Origin: Hygrophila difformis
Lineage: Eukaryota > Streptophyta > Magnoliopsida > Lamiales > Acanthaceae
Length of the DNA: 64,000 bases
Direction: 5' to 3'
Assembly (NCBI GenBank): GCA_030278955.1
Contig: JAOANR010000005.1
Location: 4,259,431-4,323,430, forward strand
Both the position numbers and the translations under genes were made by a program. The notes beneath the pieces were generated by a model. It was given only the letters and a program-made list of their open reading frames with translations. It did no database searches and had not been told where the DNA came from. This document shows positions 1-14,398 of the stretch, one piece after another (the stretch's first letter is position 1; each line of letters opens with the position of its first letter).

Positions 1-1
1 T

Positions 2-280
2 AGAAAGGAAGGCAAGAGTGTTAGAGTCGTCTCGTTTGTTTCTTGGGAGCTCTTCGACGAACAATCCAACGAGTACAAAGAAAGCGTTCTCCCCGCTGCT
101 GTAACAGCTAGGGTCAGCATCGAGGCGGGTTGCACATTTGGCTGGGAGAAGATTGTGGGAGCTAAAGGCAAGGCGATTGGGATCGACAGATTTGGAGCTA
201 GTGCACCTGCCGGTAAAATATACAAGGAATTCGGCATTACAGCCGAGGCTGTTGTCGCTGCAGCTAAAGAATTGTGTTAG
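2..280 (+). CDS. Transketolase, plastid type, 3' terminal exon (partial)
   Basis: Reading from base 2 gives 92 residues and a TAG stop at 278-280. The protein carries the C-terminal domain of plant transketolase, including [36 protein letters not shown] and a [18 protein letters not shown] tail. The enzyme is thiamine-diphosphate dependent and moves two-carbon units in the Calvin cycle and pentose phosphate pathway. One of its products, erythrose 4-phosphate, is a substrate of the shikimate pathway. Only the end of the C-terminal domain is present; the rest lies left of the window. No internal stop or frameshift is seen, so the gene is probably functional. The plastid assignment comes from family resemblance, because the transit peptide is outside the window. 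Confidence 0.95.
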   Translation, partial: RKEGKSVRVVSFVSWELFDEQSNEYKESVLPAAVTARVSIEAGCTFGWEKIVGAKGKAIGIDRFGASAPAGKIYKEFGITAEAVVAAAKELC

Positions 281-1095
281 ATTCTTCTCCATAATCTGTA
301 GGGATGATCAGGCAACCAAGTTAGTTTGAGCTTCCAGTCATTCGAGCATTCCAAAAATTCGAATAATGAGTAAAATGTGAGTTTCTTTTATGCTGTTTTT
401 GTTCTTTGGTCTAGGAATTGAGAGAATAAAGGTAGCTATGATTGGATTTGGTCTTAAGGGAGGTTCTTTTTAGGGCATCACATTATGTTGTGAATCATTC
501 TGAATTTATTAGGACTCAGCTTTTGTGTCGTGATTTTTGTATGGGAATTGGGAGATGTGTTTTTGCTTATGACATCTTGATTTTACTTGTGAGTGCCTCT
601 TAATTTTGAGTCAGAAGTTTGTTATAACTTAGCAAAGAGCTAAGAATGCGTTTGTTACAGAGAATGGAATTGCAGGGAATTGATGCCAGAGAAAGGGGAT
701 TGAGCCAGAGAAATGAAATTGATTCTCCTGTTTGTTACAATAGAGAATTCAACAAATAAATTGAATGAAGAATCAATTCTCGAGTTTGGCTGATTAGAGA
801 ATTTAACATAAAATGGAGATGCAAATCTCTACAATTCTCCGTAATTTGGAGAGAATTGGAAGCAGAGACTGAGAATCCGTTTATTTCTCGAATGACAATG
901 AATTGGTAGGTCGTGTCTTTTTTCATTGAAATATGATGTAAAGTTTTTGCCAACAACAATGAAATGTTTGATAAGAATCACATCAGTCCTTGTTATAAAA
1001 TGTTTGATTACCAGTCGCATCAATCCTTATTTGGTAAGTGGCGTTTTAGTGAGAGAATTGAAATGAATATATACACATTTTTGTTGATCCACTTT
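281..1095. other. Intergenic spacer and transketolase 3' flank
   Basis: No coding region is supported. The first few hundred bases are probably transketolase 3' UTR. From about 640 to 1060 there are several repeats of a GAGAATTGA-like motif on both strands, which suggests a decayed small transposon, but I could not define termini. Confidence 0.5.
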
Positions 1096-1258
1096 GGGCA
1101 TGTTTGGCAAATAAGCTAAATAAAATTAGCTTATTCTATTCAATTTAAAATAAATTAGCTTATTCAAAAAGACAAAATAACTTAAAATAGTGTTCAGTTA
1201 TTACTCAAATTACTCACGTAATCAGTTAACAGCTAACAGCTAATTTCCAAACAGGCCC
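1096..1258. mobile_element. Short hAT-like MITE
   Basis: The ends form an imperfect terminal inverted repeat: GGGCATGTTTGG on the left and CCAAACAGGCCC on the right. The element is about 163 bp, AT-rich and non-coding, with inner inverted repeats around AAGCTAA/TTAGCTT. This end type is common in hAT-derived plant MITEs. No clear 8-bp target duplication was found, so the superfamily is tentative. Confidence 0.5.
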
Positions 1259-2642
1259 TTTGAGTTTGACCAAAGCAAGAATACACTACTAGTCTTTTTT
1301 GGTATTGCAATGTGTAAGGGAAAACCCAAATGTGCCCATGTCCAATTAATAATCTAATAAAGTATTGTTCCCTCCCAAAATGTAGATGCAACTACCAAAT
1401 ATATATTGGGGTTGTTGGTCACCTCATATGTTAAATAAAATGTGACATATTTATTATGTACGGACTACGGAGGTTTTCTTTTTTTTTTTTTTTTTTTTTT
1501 TTTTTCTTTTTCCTCCTTAATTCAATTTTGTATTAAGAAAATTTAAATACTAACAGATTAAGTGAATAAATTTTTTTACAATCAAATAAATAGTAGTAGT
1601 ATAATGGATCAACCACTTAAATTTACGCCGTGCTTTAAAGCCAAGAACATCCCCTTATCCCTCCCTTTTATTTCCATTTGTAATTGTGTGGCATAGGCTC
1701 CCACCATTCATTTTCCAGGCCTTCAATGACTCTCCAAAACAACAAGAACATGGGGCATGTTTTGCACGCACTTTTTAGGAGTTTTTTTTGGGGGGCTGAA
1801 TAGTTCATACAGGCTATGAAAAGGTGGTGGGAGCTCATACCACACAAATTATAAAGAAATAAAGGGGATGAATATGAGGCCGGGTTATATTCTTTAAAGG
1901 TTTTACAATAAAGGTTATATTCTTTAAATCAGTTTTTAAAAGTTGTAGTTGTGGAGAAAAAAACCTACCTCTAATAGATTTTTGTAGTTTTCAAAAATAG
2001 TACATTCTAATTTAATTAATTTTTTAAATTTATTTACAAACTATAAATAATTATAAAAAAACCCTTTATATAAAATTACAAACTTCAACCCATATCAAAA
2101 TTCACAACCCTTTATAAGTTATATAGCTTGGACTCTCACACCTTTGTTGACACTCGAATGTCATTGTTTCTTTTTTAAAAAATAAATAAATAAATTTGTA
2201 CAACTTCCACCAACTCAAGTTTCAGCTCGCAGCTAAATAGTTGTGTAGAGCATACCAATGTTGTGTAATTTGGGAGACACTCTTGGCAAAATGAAATTCC
2301 TGGAATTGTTGTGATTTGAGCCTAAAGGGGTGTTTGTTTTGGTCAATAATTTTTTTTTTTAATTTTTATTTTTATTTATTATTTTTTTATTTTTTGCAAT
2401 TGGGATTTGTTTATCATGCTTAAAGGTTGCACCTACCTTCGTATATGAAGTAAATCAAGTTCCATTCTTAAATCATGTACTATTTCAGACACAAATTTTA
2501 GATGTTAATTGAAATTCTATAACTAGAGGAGTCACCCTATGTCCTTTACCTAACTACAACAGTTAATTGTAATCCTACCTTCAAAACCCTTAATTAATAC
2601 AAATATTTTGAACACGTTTGGTTTTAAGGTGTGTGAATTTAA
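1259..2642. other. AT-rich intergenic DNA
   Basis: No gene is supported. It contains a T tract of about 27 bases (1479-1505) and other A/T runs. Nothing else is recognisable. Confidence 0.5.
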
Positions 2643-2994
2643 TGGGGTGTATTCAATACAGATGTTTTTGGATTTTAAAAAGTTAGTGGAATTAGAGAGT
2701 CCATAAACTTATGTAGAATTAATTGATTTTGTGTAGACTCCATGTAGAATTTGGCTAGAGTGACTTTTAGAACTCTTGGATTGTTTAGAGAGATTTTCTT
2801 TAGTTATATTTTTTAGGAGAATCCATTAAAATCTATAAAGATTTAACATCCATGGTCCTCAAAATTTTTAAAAACTTTTTAAAATTTGTATTGATATACC
2901 TAGATTTTTTTAGACTTTTTAAAATCTAAATTAAATACACTCCAAATTTAAAAATCCAAAAAAATTCTACCGACTCTACATTGAATACACTCCC
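2643..2994. mobile_element. MITE with GTGTATTCAAT termini
   Basis: The left end reads GGGGTGTATTCAATACAGA. The right end is its near inverted complement, TCTACATTGAATACACTCCC. The element is about 350 bp and non-coding, with long internal complementary A/T-rich stretches such as GGATTTTAAAAAGT against its inverse. Flanks of TTAA-like sequence would fit a PIF/Harbinger origin, but the target duplication is ambiguous. Confidence 0.55.
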
Positions 2995-3241
2995 TTAAAT
3001 ATAGTACTATAAAACTAATTCTTTTTCAATTTTTTTTTGCATTAATTAATAAATTGTTTGTTATAATTTATTTTATTTGGAAGAGTGTTATAAAATTTTA
3101 TTGAATTAATTAAATATCATAATAAATTAATAAGTAAAATATTATAATTAAATTAATACAATTTGCCTATAATTAAATCCCATTCCATAATTCCTAGAAA
3201 TAAAAGTAAAATATTATAATAAATTAATAAGTAAAATTATA

Positions 3242-3500
3242 CTCCCTCCGTTTTTTTTTAACTTCACCCATCCTGCACTGCACGCAATCCAATGCACATT
3301 TTCAATCATCAATATCTCATATTATATATAAATAAAAATTATAAAAATTTGATATTCTAAAACTACACTATTAGACGAATCCAACAACATCTCACTTGAC
3401 TATGTTTTATCTTATATAACTATGATAAAAAGATGAATCAAAGTTACTTAATGAATAGTTTCTACTATTCAAAGGGAGAAGATAAAAAAAACGGAGGGAG
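3242..3500. mobile_element. Stowaway-like MITE upstream of EPSPS
   Basis: The element is 259 bp and opens with CTCCCTCCGTTTTTTTT. It closes with AAAAAAACGGAGGGAG and is flanked on both sides by TA, the target duplication of Tc1/mariner-type elements. It is non-coding. Its right end lies 474 bp before the EPSPS start codon, so it could sit in the promoter region. Confidence 0.85.
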
Positions 3501-3645
3501 TACTATATATATAGTCAAGAAATATTATTTGATTAGGGAATGAGACTTGACCCAAGTGGTCATGTTTTTTGCCTTCCAATTATAGGTTGGGGTTTGATTT
3601 TCACATGCCCCTATTCTTCTCCTTATGCTCCTTTGTAAATTAATA

Positions 3646-3740
3646 CTCCCTCCATATTTAAAATTTTTTAATATTTCTTGTTTTCACGCGATTCAATACT
3701 ATGTTTTATCTCATTTACTACCTTAAAAAAAAAATGGAAA
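3646..3740 (+). mobile_element. Truncated Stowaway-like MITE end
   Basis: After a TA at 3644-3645 the sequence CTCCCTCCATATTTAAAA resembles one Stowaway terminus. No matching right-hand terminus is present, so this is at best a half element. The right boundary is a guess. Confidence 0.35.
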
Positions 3741-3974
3741 ATTTGTGCCAACTACATTGGCTTAGGCGGACAAAAGGTACTACGTAGTTGGTAAGAACAG
3801 CCACTGACCAACCTTCCCCACCGCCGCCAACCACCGTTGTGCTTCTCCATCAACCTACCCCTTTCCCGAGTTGGCCCATTTTGGCTGCCTCCAATTTTCA
3901 CATTCTTTATTCCACAAATTCCCTCAAGAGATCTCCAATTTCCCCCCACTGAAATCATTGAATTGTGCAAGACC

Positions 3975-7068
<3,094 letters not shown>

Positions 7069-7594
7069 AAAGACATCCTCATGCCTGAATCCGATATATA
7101 ACTATGAGAAGATTTCTTCACTTCCAGATCTGCTGGAGCAAGAGATCTCCGGTGCCAATAGCTTGAGTTTTCGTTGTTTTAAGGATTGTACTCATTTATC
7201 GAGTGGTTTGTTCATAACATTATTACTCCGGAACGAATAATTTTTTTTGCCTCTCATTTTCTCAAATAAATGTTGTAACGTTCCAGTCACACCTACTTGT
7301 AGATATTGTCTGCTTTGGGCTAACTCCCCGCACGGCTTTAAAATGCGTCTGCAAGGGATATGTGTCCACACTTTTATAAGACATGCTTCATTTTCATCTC
7401 CAATCAATGTGGGATGTTATAAATATTCTGCATTTTTTGGCTTTCCATTTGCGAACCACCACATTCGCGCGATCTTGAAATTGAATCTCACATCCATAAT
7501 CGCCAACATACCTAATTCGGGTAGACATGGCTCTCATACGATGTTAAGAACAAGGAACGGTAAGTTCCAATTGAAAATTTAAGTTGTTATGTTA
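7069..7594 (+). other. EPSPS 3' untranslated region and flank
   Basis: No gene is supported. AATAAA at 7265-7270, about 200 bases after the stop codon, is a plausible polyadenylation signal. Small open frames here overlap the gene's end in other frames and show no recognisable protein. Confidence 0.5.
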
Positions 7595-7833
7595 CTCCCT
7601 CTGTACGTACGAATTAAGATGTCAGGTTTGACTTCTTCACACATCTAATGTACTTTCCGAATATTGGAAATCTATGTAAAATGTGTAATGGAAAACTATA
7701 CAATTTAACGAATCTAACAAGATGGAACTTGATTTTTTTTTTCCCCGAATATATATTTATAATAATATTGAATCAAGGTTGAACGATAAACAGTGTTAAA
7801 AAGTCAAACAGAACACATGAAATGGGACCGGAG
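7595..7833. mobile_element. Stowaway-like MITE downstream of EPSPS
   Basis: The left end CTCCCTCTGTACG and the right end GGGACCGGAG form an imperfect inverted repeat flanked by TA on both sides. Inner complementary sequence GTCAGGTTTGAC / GTCAAACAG supports the pairing. It is 239 bp and non-coding. The ends are more diverged than in the element at 3242-3500. Confidence 0.65.
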
Positions 7834-8739
7834 TATAATTTTATTTTATTTTTTAAAAGAATATTTTATTAAATTGATGTATGAATGTACTTTTGTTGCA
7901 TTTTTATATGTGCCGACTTTAGTACTTTACAGGTGCAATAAATTGAAAACAAAGGCAATGAATGGTACATGATGTGAATTAATGAAAGCCTTATGTTTTG
8001 TTTGGACATGGCAGTGTCTCACATGATTCAGGGTTTCTGTATGTATGTAGATTTGTATTGTAATTTGTACACATGGACAGACTGAATCAATTACAGGTAA
8101 GTGTATGTGCATGTACCAACTTCATTGTCCATTAATGGCATACATAGGGTTTCTGTATCATATACTAACAACAGATCTCAAACAAACTACTAAGCAACAT
8201 TTTCTCGTGCTTTTCTGTGACTCATTTGAACCAATAAATTTGGCCTTTTCTGCCGCTGATTTGAGATTGAATTTGTTTCCTTTAAATTTGCTTTTTCAAG
8301 TATTTAAGGATGGTACTCGAAGCTCATAACTTCATTGTTTTCAATTTTAAAAATTTAAATTAAAATCTTTATTCTAACAAGTAGTAAGTCGCTAAAACCA
8401 TTCCTCCAAAAAAGCAATGAATTTTCCAATCTTGTGCCTTTGATAATGCACAAAATTTTGGAAAGGAACTCACATCATAAGAGCAGTTTAACATGATGAG
8501 CTTGGAGAATGACGTGAATTGATTTAATGGTAGATGATTTTGTATTTCAATGATGCATATTGTGGAGTACAATTCTATTATTATGAATTACTATAGATAA
8601 TTGAGTGGTAGAATAGCTATAATTCACAAATATTAATAAAAATTGGTTAAATAAAATTTAACTCTAATCACTTATCTCAAATTCAAAATTTATGAAATGA
8701 AAAAAAAATTACTTTAAAAATGATATACCGATTTAGCTT
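7834..8739. other. AT-rich intergenic DNA
   Basis: I see no gene, RNA gene or recognisable repeat here; short open frames look random. Confidence 0.5.
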
Positions 8740-9033
8740 TTACCAATATTCAAGATTAGTGAGATTGAGTGGGAGCTTCCATTCTTGCATATTTGAGCAT
8801 ATCCTTGGTGAGGGTAATGCAATCGCTGATAGACTTGCAAAAATAGAAATGGATGATGAGTTGTTCTTCACTTGGACATTTTCACCGAATTCTGTGAGGC
8901 CTCTTTTGGTGGCAGATGCACCTAAATCTTGATTCACTGTCGCTAATTTCTCTTTCGCTTTCTGTTTTTCTTTTTCTTTTCTTTTTCTTTTTTCTCTAGC
9001 TTGTAAGCAAAAAAATAAATTAAAAAAAAAACA
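8740..9033 (+). mobile_element. 5'-truncated LINE tail with RNase H fragment
   Basis: Within the frame 8720-8932, the segment HILGEGNAIADRLAKIE matches the C-terminal part of the RNase H-like domain found at the end of plant LINE polyproteins (typical HxxREGNxxADxLA motif). It is followed by a pyrimidine-rich stretch (8951-8998) and an A-rich tail near 9008-9031, as expected for a LINE 3' end. Reverse transcriptase and endonuclease are missing, consistent with 5' truncation on insertion. A host-gene RNase H relic is less likely. Confidence 0.65.
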
Positions 9034-9551
9034 CTATACTAGTTTTAAACTCAAAAAGGCTCATGGGTTGTTTGGATATTAGTAATGGAAAAGACAAAGA
9101 AGGGAAAGTACGGATGGAAAATGAATAGAGAAATAATAGTAATATAATTTTAACAATGTTGTGAGGATGTAAAAGAAAATAAATGAAAGAAAAAGAAAGT
9201 ACTAATTTTACTATTATATGTTTTCTATAAAATCAAGAGATTTGATTTGGGAGCTTAACCAACTCATGTTGACGGCTAAAGAAGTGTTTTGTATGTGCTG
9301 AGTATTTTTATACAACCTAGACATTATTAAATACACATAACACACCTCATCATCATGAAACACCAATCGGATCAGCACACCAACGCCTGCTGAACTTTTC
9401 CAATTCAGATCATTTCAAATTTTCTTTCCTTTTCCGCTCAAATTTGAACGGAAAATCTCACAACAAAACTATGCTAACATATTCCTTTCAAATCCTACCA
9501 CTTCTTTTCTTTTATTTGCTGTTAAAACATCCAAACCACCCGTTAGACATA
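9034..9551. other. Intergenic DNA before the Helitron
   Basis: No gene is supported. It is AT-rich with no recognisable repeat. Confidence 0.45.
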
Positions 9552-9779
9552 TCTATTATGGAGTACTATATAAGAGGGAGAGCCAAAATCTTCCAACCTC
9601 CAATTTTGATTCTCAACCGTTGGATCCCAAATCCAATTGAAATTGTAGCCATTGGATCAAAGGGTGAGTGAATTATTGATCTGGATCGATTCCCGCATGT
9701 TACACATTCATTCCCTTTTTCTCATTTCTCATCTTTTCCAGATTCAATCCCTCATTCCCAAATTCTCAACGCCTTCCAG

Positions 9780-10265
9780 GTTCAACCCCTCTGCCCCGCG
9801 TAGTCGGTGATTGATTCCGCCAAGGGGCCGAGCTTGTCGGCGGTGGTCCACTCCTACCGATTCAATCGTGAGTACACCGTGCGTGCCGCTGAGGGAGAGT
9901 AGAGAAGGAACTCAACTGAGGGGTGCAGAGGGTGGGGAGATTCCATTAGGACGACACCAAAATCGCCGCCACCGCCACGCACCAGCGCCGCCCCGACCTT
10001 GGCCAGTCACCGTCGCCGGCCTCACTACCTTATTTCCTTTTCTATTCTCTCGTCCAGGCCTCAACCCTAATTCTCAAATTTTTTGGATTGTCTGTCCGTC
10101 CAAAGCTCTGTAAAAATTATTGGATCTTCGCCCCCTCTACGTCGCATTTGCTACAATAGAGCCGCAGTCACGTCGCCGCCGGGAAGGCAAGAAGCCCTGC
10201 GCTATCGCCGCTGCCTCGGATTTAGGCTTGTTCTCGAACCTCAAGGGTCGTTGGGGTCTTGGTGA
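9780..10265 (+). other. GC-rich segment, possibly another captured gene piece
   Basis: This stretch is clearly more GC-rich than its surroundings and ends in GGTGAGTTTT, which looks like a splice donor at about 10261. It has the look of a captured 5' UTR or first exon. Frames at 9811-10113 and 10083-10265 are open but match no family I recognise, so no function is proposed. Confidence 0.4.
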
Positions 10266-10351
10266 GTTTTTACTCTACTAGAGACATGTATTTTACCTCA
10301 TTTCTTTTTTTTGTCTTAATTTAATTTCGTGCCGCTTGATGCTGCCTGCAG

Positions 10352-11374
10352 TGAACTTTCCATCCTTTCGTAGTGAAGACTAAGAAGACTTACACTGATA
10401 TGGTGTACGGTTTTAGGATTCTTAGTTGTACGTAAAGTTCCTTGTTTCATTCTTTGTATAACAAAGTTTCAATGTGTTAGCACTTTAAAAATCATTTACT
10501 TTTCAACAATAAGATGAAATGAAGTACTAGAAAATACTGATGTATTTTGATTTCTTTTTTGATTATTTGTCGTTGTTCATTTTCTCTGTGTACTTGATGC
10601 AGGCTGGTCAATTTCTTCGGATCATCACTTTCTTTTCTACCTTTGTTGCCTGGCCCAAATTACCATTGTCGAGAGGTAAAATATATGGTTTCATATTGTA
10701 CCACATTGGATCTTTACTTTTTCTAAGAGATCATCTTCATAGTTTCTATGTGTAGACCTTGCTATGTTGAAACTTTGTTCTGAATGGTGTAAGGTTCAAA
10801 GCTTGCTAGGCTTCCATGACCTGATCGAATTTTGGAAGTTCTGTTAATTAACTGTAAGTGAAAATCACCTTATTTGTCTTCCATTTGGTGTCGTGAAACT
10901 TACAATGTCCAAACAAATTATTCATTCAGCTAAAAATCTACGGTTGTGCGGTTCCTAGAGGACCCATTTATGGCTGTGATGATTTGATATTTCCGTCTCA
11001 CATGATATTCTCACTGGTCTTTGTTCGCACATTCCATAAATACGGCATTAAAAGGTAAGCTATCACTGTACTGTTTTCCCATTTATGGGCCTCATGGATG
11101 ATTCAAAAGTGGCTTTGCTCGGGATGTGGCAGGTTTATGAAGTCCTGTGCTTGGCTACTGGTCGTGATTCAAAGCTTGCTGATTGTTGCATCTCGCAAGC
11201 ACTACACTGTTGATGTCATCGTGGCATGGTAAAATATCTACTTAAGCTGCACTTTTGAATTTTCTTTGGTAAAATTTCACTATATAGTCATATCAAGTTC
11301 TAACATACAATTTCGTCGCAGGTATACCGTTAATTTGGATGTGTTCTTTGTTGACAAACAGTTGCCAGGTTGGA
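10352..11374 (+). pseudogene. Inositolphosphoceramide synthase (IPCS) fragment, broken
   Basis: Six exon-like pieces in order match the C-terminal two thirds of plant phosphatidylinositol:ceramide inositolphosphotransferase: 10352-10431 (TFHPFVVKTKKTYTDMV), 10603-10675 (GQFLRIITFFST), 10794-10853 (KLARLP, LEVLLIN), about 10930-11054 ([19 protein letters not shown]), 11133-11228 ([19 protein letters not shown]) and 11322-11374 (YTVNLDVFFVDK). The intact enzyme is a Golgi multi-pass membrane protein that transfers inositol phosphate to ceramide. The catalytic HxYTxD segment is visible. The N-terminal membrane segments are absent. In-frame stops at 10352-10354 (a Trp position) and 10817-10819 break it. 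Retained introns show it was copied as DNA, not from mRNA. Confidence 0.85.
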
Positions 11375-11396
11375 ATTTAACTGACCCCTGATGAAT

Positions 11397-11502
11397 AACT
11401 ATATGACTCAATTCTAATTATTTTTACAAGGTTCACCCTGACTTGGATAGATAATCTCATTGCAGAAACTCGTAGAAATAATTAGAATTGAGTCATATAG
11501 TT
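11397..11502. repeat. Perfect 27-bp inverted repeat with 52-base loop
   Basis: The arm 11397-11423 (starting AACTATATGACTCAATTC) is the exact reverse complement of 11476-11502. It lies directly after the last IPCS exon piece, near where similarity to that gene stops, so it may mark a rearrangement or a small foldback insertion. Confidence 0.9.
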
Positions 11503-11901
11503 AGCCTGTGTCTGTGGGAATTTGTTCTGTAAGTGAGGTGTGTTTGTCGCCCAAATGTCTTTACACGAATGTTGTTATATGCTATACATTTTCTTTTTAC
11601 CTGGTCAATTGTGTCAATGAATACTATTTACTATTTACTATTTAGAAAACCCTTATTTGCTTTTCTCCATTTCTGAAATTCTTCATCAACATACACACAC
11701 TCACACCTCCTTTTCAATATTCTCATTATTAATCTCTCATGAATCCTCCATTCTTTATATAAGCTTCTTCTCTATAACCTAATAATGAATTTCTCCTGCC
11801 TGCCCTGCACTATATATACACTACTACTATATTCCTTTTTCTTCTTCTTTTGTGTGTGCATATATACATGTGAACCTGTGTCTATGAAAAGATGCAACAT
11901 A

Positions 11902-11925
11902 CCCTAACCCTAACCCTAACCCTAA
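11902..11925 (+). repeat. Four CCCTAA telomere-like repeats
   Basis: Four perfect copies of the 6-mer CCCTAA are present. Most plants have CCCTAAA telomeres, so this may be a captured promoter or leader element (telo-box type) instead of true telomere DNA. It precedes the BSK fragment. Confidence 0.9.
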
Positions 11926-12248
11926 TAGAATTTCTTCAATTGATGCTGCTCTCAGTAGATCGGAGTTTGTAGTGTACCCATTTCATAGTTTCTTTGATTC
12001 AAATACGGAGGAAATACATGATTTTCACACTTTCGAGAGTGGTATATATTGTGATCATTTCTTTCTTTAATCTATAAGTGACCTTATAATATATTCCTGG
12101 CTTACCCCAGACTTTCGGATGGTGCTTAAGTTTATTACGCAGTTGAATATAGGCTGGTGAAATGCTGACTGATATTGTGTAGTTTCTCTTGTTTTTGTTG
12201 CCTGAATACTGCTATGAATATGACAAAATATATTCCTAATTACTGCAG

Positions 12249-12624
12249 GTCCCTTCTTATGTTATGCTGGGAATTCCGAAGCATGAAGAGGCTCCCTCGA
12301 CGCCTCCACATCCACTCTCTCCAATGGGTGATGCATGCTCACGCATGGACCTCACTGCTATGCTATTCATCAGTTTTTGGTGATGCAACATTACAAAGAT
12401 GATGAAGGATCCAACGAGGTAAGTGTTGTAGCTGAACTTGCTGCTTTGAATTTATCTCGACTTTTATTGTTCTATACCTATCCTGTGGAACTGATGTGGA
12501 TGCAAAATAGTTATCCTTCCCAGAATGGACTCAACAAATGAGAGATATGCTGGATGCAAGGAAAAGAGGTGATTTGGCATTCCGGGACAAAGATTTCAAA
12601 ACTGCTATGGACTGCTATTCTCAG
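12249..12624 (+). pseudogene. BSK-type receptor-like cytoplasmic kinase fragment, broken
   Basis: Two exon-like pieces match the linker and start of the C-terminal TPR region of brassinosteroid-signalling kinases. The first is 12249-12418 (VPSYVMLGIPKHEEAP, then PLSPMGDACSRMDLTA and after a frame change YKDDEGSNE). The second is 12511-12624 (LSFPEWTQQMRDMLDARKRG, then DLAFRDKDFKTAMDCYSQ). Both have good splice sites. Intact BSKs are membrane-anchored pseudokinases that pass signals from the brassinosteroid receptor. The kinase domain is missing and the first piece has a frameshift near 12350, so no functional protein is possible. Confidence 0.85.
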
Positions 12625-13364
12625 GTACCATAATTTATTTTTCTGTAATTCCTGTTTTACTTTCTTGGGGAAAGTCATAGGAGTGTGGTCTTTTTCAAGA
12701 CAAAAGCACTTAAGCGGGTCAGGGTACATAGTTGGACTGGAATAACACATTACTAATTATTTGAGTACCAAAAATGATACTACAGCTCATCCGAATCTGA
12801 AAATAGGAAGGCATAATGTCAACTAATCAAGCCAGAAACCCGAGCAAGTAGGAAGTAGCCCATGAGGTTAAAAAATATGTTGATGTACAAGAAATGCATC
12901 CTCAGTTATGTCTGTGTTTTGTTAAGTACTTGAGTGTCTTTATATTATTCCAAATGTTCTAATTCCTGGAAAAACAAAACCTTATATCTTGTGTGTGTCT
13001 GTTTGGCAGTCTACTTATATTGATCCTCACAAGTTTTATTTATTTATCTTTTTGCATGCTTAATAGCTGATGTTACTTCTGATCTCCATAAAGTCTATAT
13101 TTAGTTATTTTACGAATTTAGCACAAGGCCTTCTTTCTATTCTGCTGGTAACCACTATTAATGTTTGGTGCCCTTCTAAAAGAAGGTGCTAACTCTAATT
13201 GAAATGGGGAATAATTGACCAAAATATGGCTAGATCCTCTGTCCCTGAAATCTCTGTGTGTATTGATTAGTGTTCCAGTGGAGATTTCAACTGACATATG
13301 GGGCTGTTGTAAATTGGCTGCTTTGGCAACAAGTTCACTGATTGAACATGTGGCAACAATATAT

Positions 13365-14064
13365 AGTCAAGACCCAAGCAACAATTCTGGAGTCTGTTCG
13401 TCAACTAATCGAAAAGGTAATTTGTCTCTTACATCTTATGGAAGTAAAATACATAATATTTTGTTCCAAGTGTTTTCATCTAAATGAGCCAAGGGCTTGC
13501 TTTAACACTATGACTCTTCTTTGCGAACACTCTGGACCTGAGATGAACAAAGTGCAGGAGATCTGGATGATAGGAATCATGGTATCTGTAACGGTCGTGA
13601 AATTTGTGCTGATGATTTATTGCCGCAGATTTAAGAATGAAATTGTCAGAGCCTATGCCCAGGATCATTTTTTTGATGTCATCACGAACTCAGTTGGATT
13701 AGCCACTGCTGTTTTAGCAGTTCGATTCTTCTGTGGATCGATCCTATTGGTGCCATAATAGTGATTTGATTCGATTTGATTTTTTTGCTGATCTCATTTG
13801 CATTTCACTTTGATCATGGCATTGGATCAGTTAAACAGTTTTCTGGTTTGTTTGATACTACTGTCCTTTTATTAATGCCACTTTACTATGGTAACATTTT
13901 CCCTCAAATGCTGAAGATAGCAATATATACAATCAGCACCTGGGCAAGGGAATGTTATCGAAAATGTGTGGTTCCTTATTGGTAGAACAGCTCCTCCCAA
14001 TTTCCTCACAAAATTAACGTACCTCATATAGAACCACCACCAAGAGATCAAGCACATTGATACC
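13365..14064 (+). pseudogene. Metal tolerance protein (Mn-type CDF transporter, MTP9/10-like) fragment, broken
   Basis: Pieces in order match the Mn group of plant cation diffusion facilitators: [11 protein letters not shown] ending at 13416, then 13505 to about 13752 ([51 protein letters not shown], and IDPIGAII after a frame change). A final piece at 13921-14064 shows AIYTISTWARE, then IGRTAPPNFLTKLTYLI and HHQEIKHIDT after another frame change. The intact protein moves Mn out of the cytosol; AQDHFFDV carries the metal-binding H and D residues. At least two frameshifts, and a stop where the family has Trp before NHH, show decay. The N-terminal domain and the C-terminal end are absent. Confidence 0.85.
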
Positions 14065-14398
14065 TTATTACTGCGACTCTGTGCAAGTGTCATAATTACT
14101 TCCTCTTATAGCCGATAGACTTTGCCTGTTGTAGCTAGGTTCTAAATGAATGAGTTTATAGTTATCATGTTAGCTAAACGAATGAGTTATTGTCTCATAC
14201 TCATTAGGTCGTGCGATTACTAATATGTTAGATTACTGATAAGATTATTTGACTTAAACTCGGGGTGTGAAACACTTTACCTAATGTCTATGGTAGTACA
14301 TGGTTGAAATAATTGATCCTATTTTTCATTCTCTAGATAAAATGAAAATGCCCTCTCATGCTTTATATTCTAAATTTTTTCATTTATTACAGGCATGG

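Noticed and set aside
138..329. 63-codon open frame on the plus strand
   Set aside because: It overlaps the transketolase exon in another frame and has no protein resemblance.
3837..3974. Possible 46-residue N-terminal extension of EPSPS
   Set aside because: The frame is open but begins at TTG; there is no in-frame ATG before 3975, and 3975 gives a normal transit peptide.
8951..9033. Pyrimidine tract and A-rich run as a stand-alone microsatellite
   Set aside because: Position right after the RNase H relic fits a LINE 3' end better.
12175..12541. Intact small genes in the BSK region (75 and 68 codons)
   Set aside because: These frames run across exon-intron borders of the BSK fragment and do not match the conserved reading frame.
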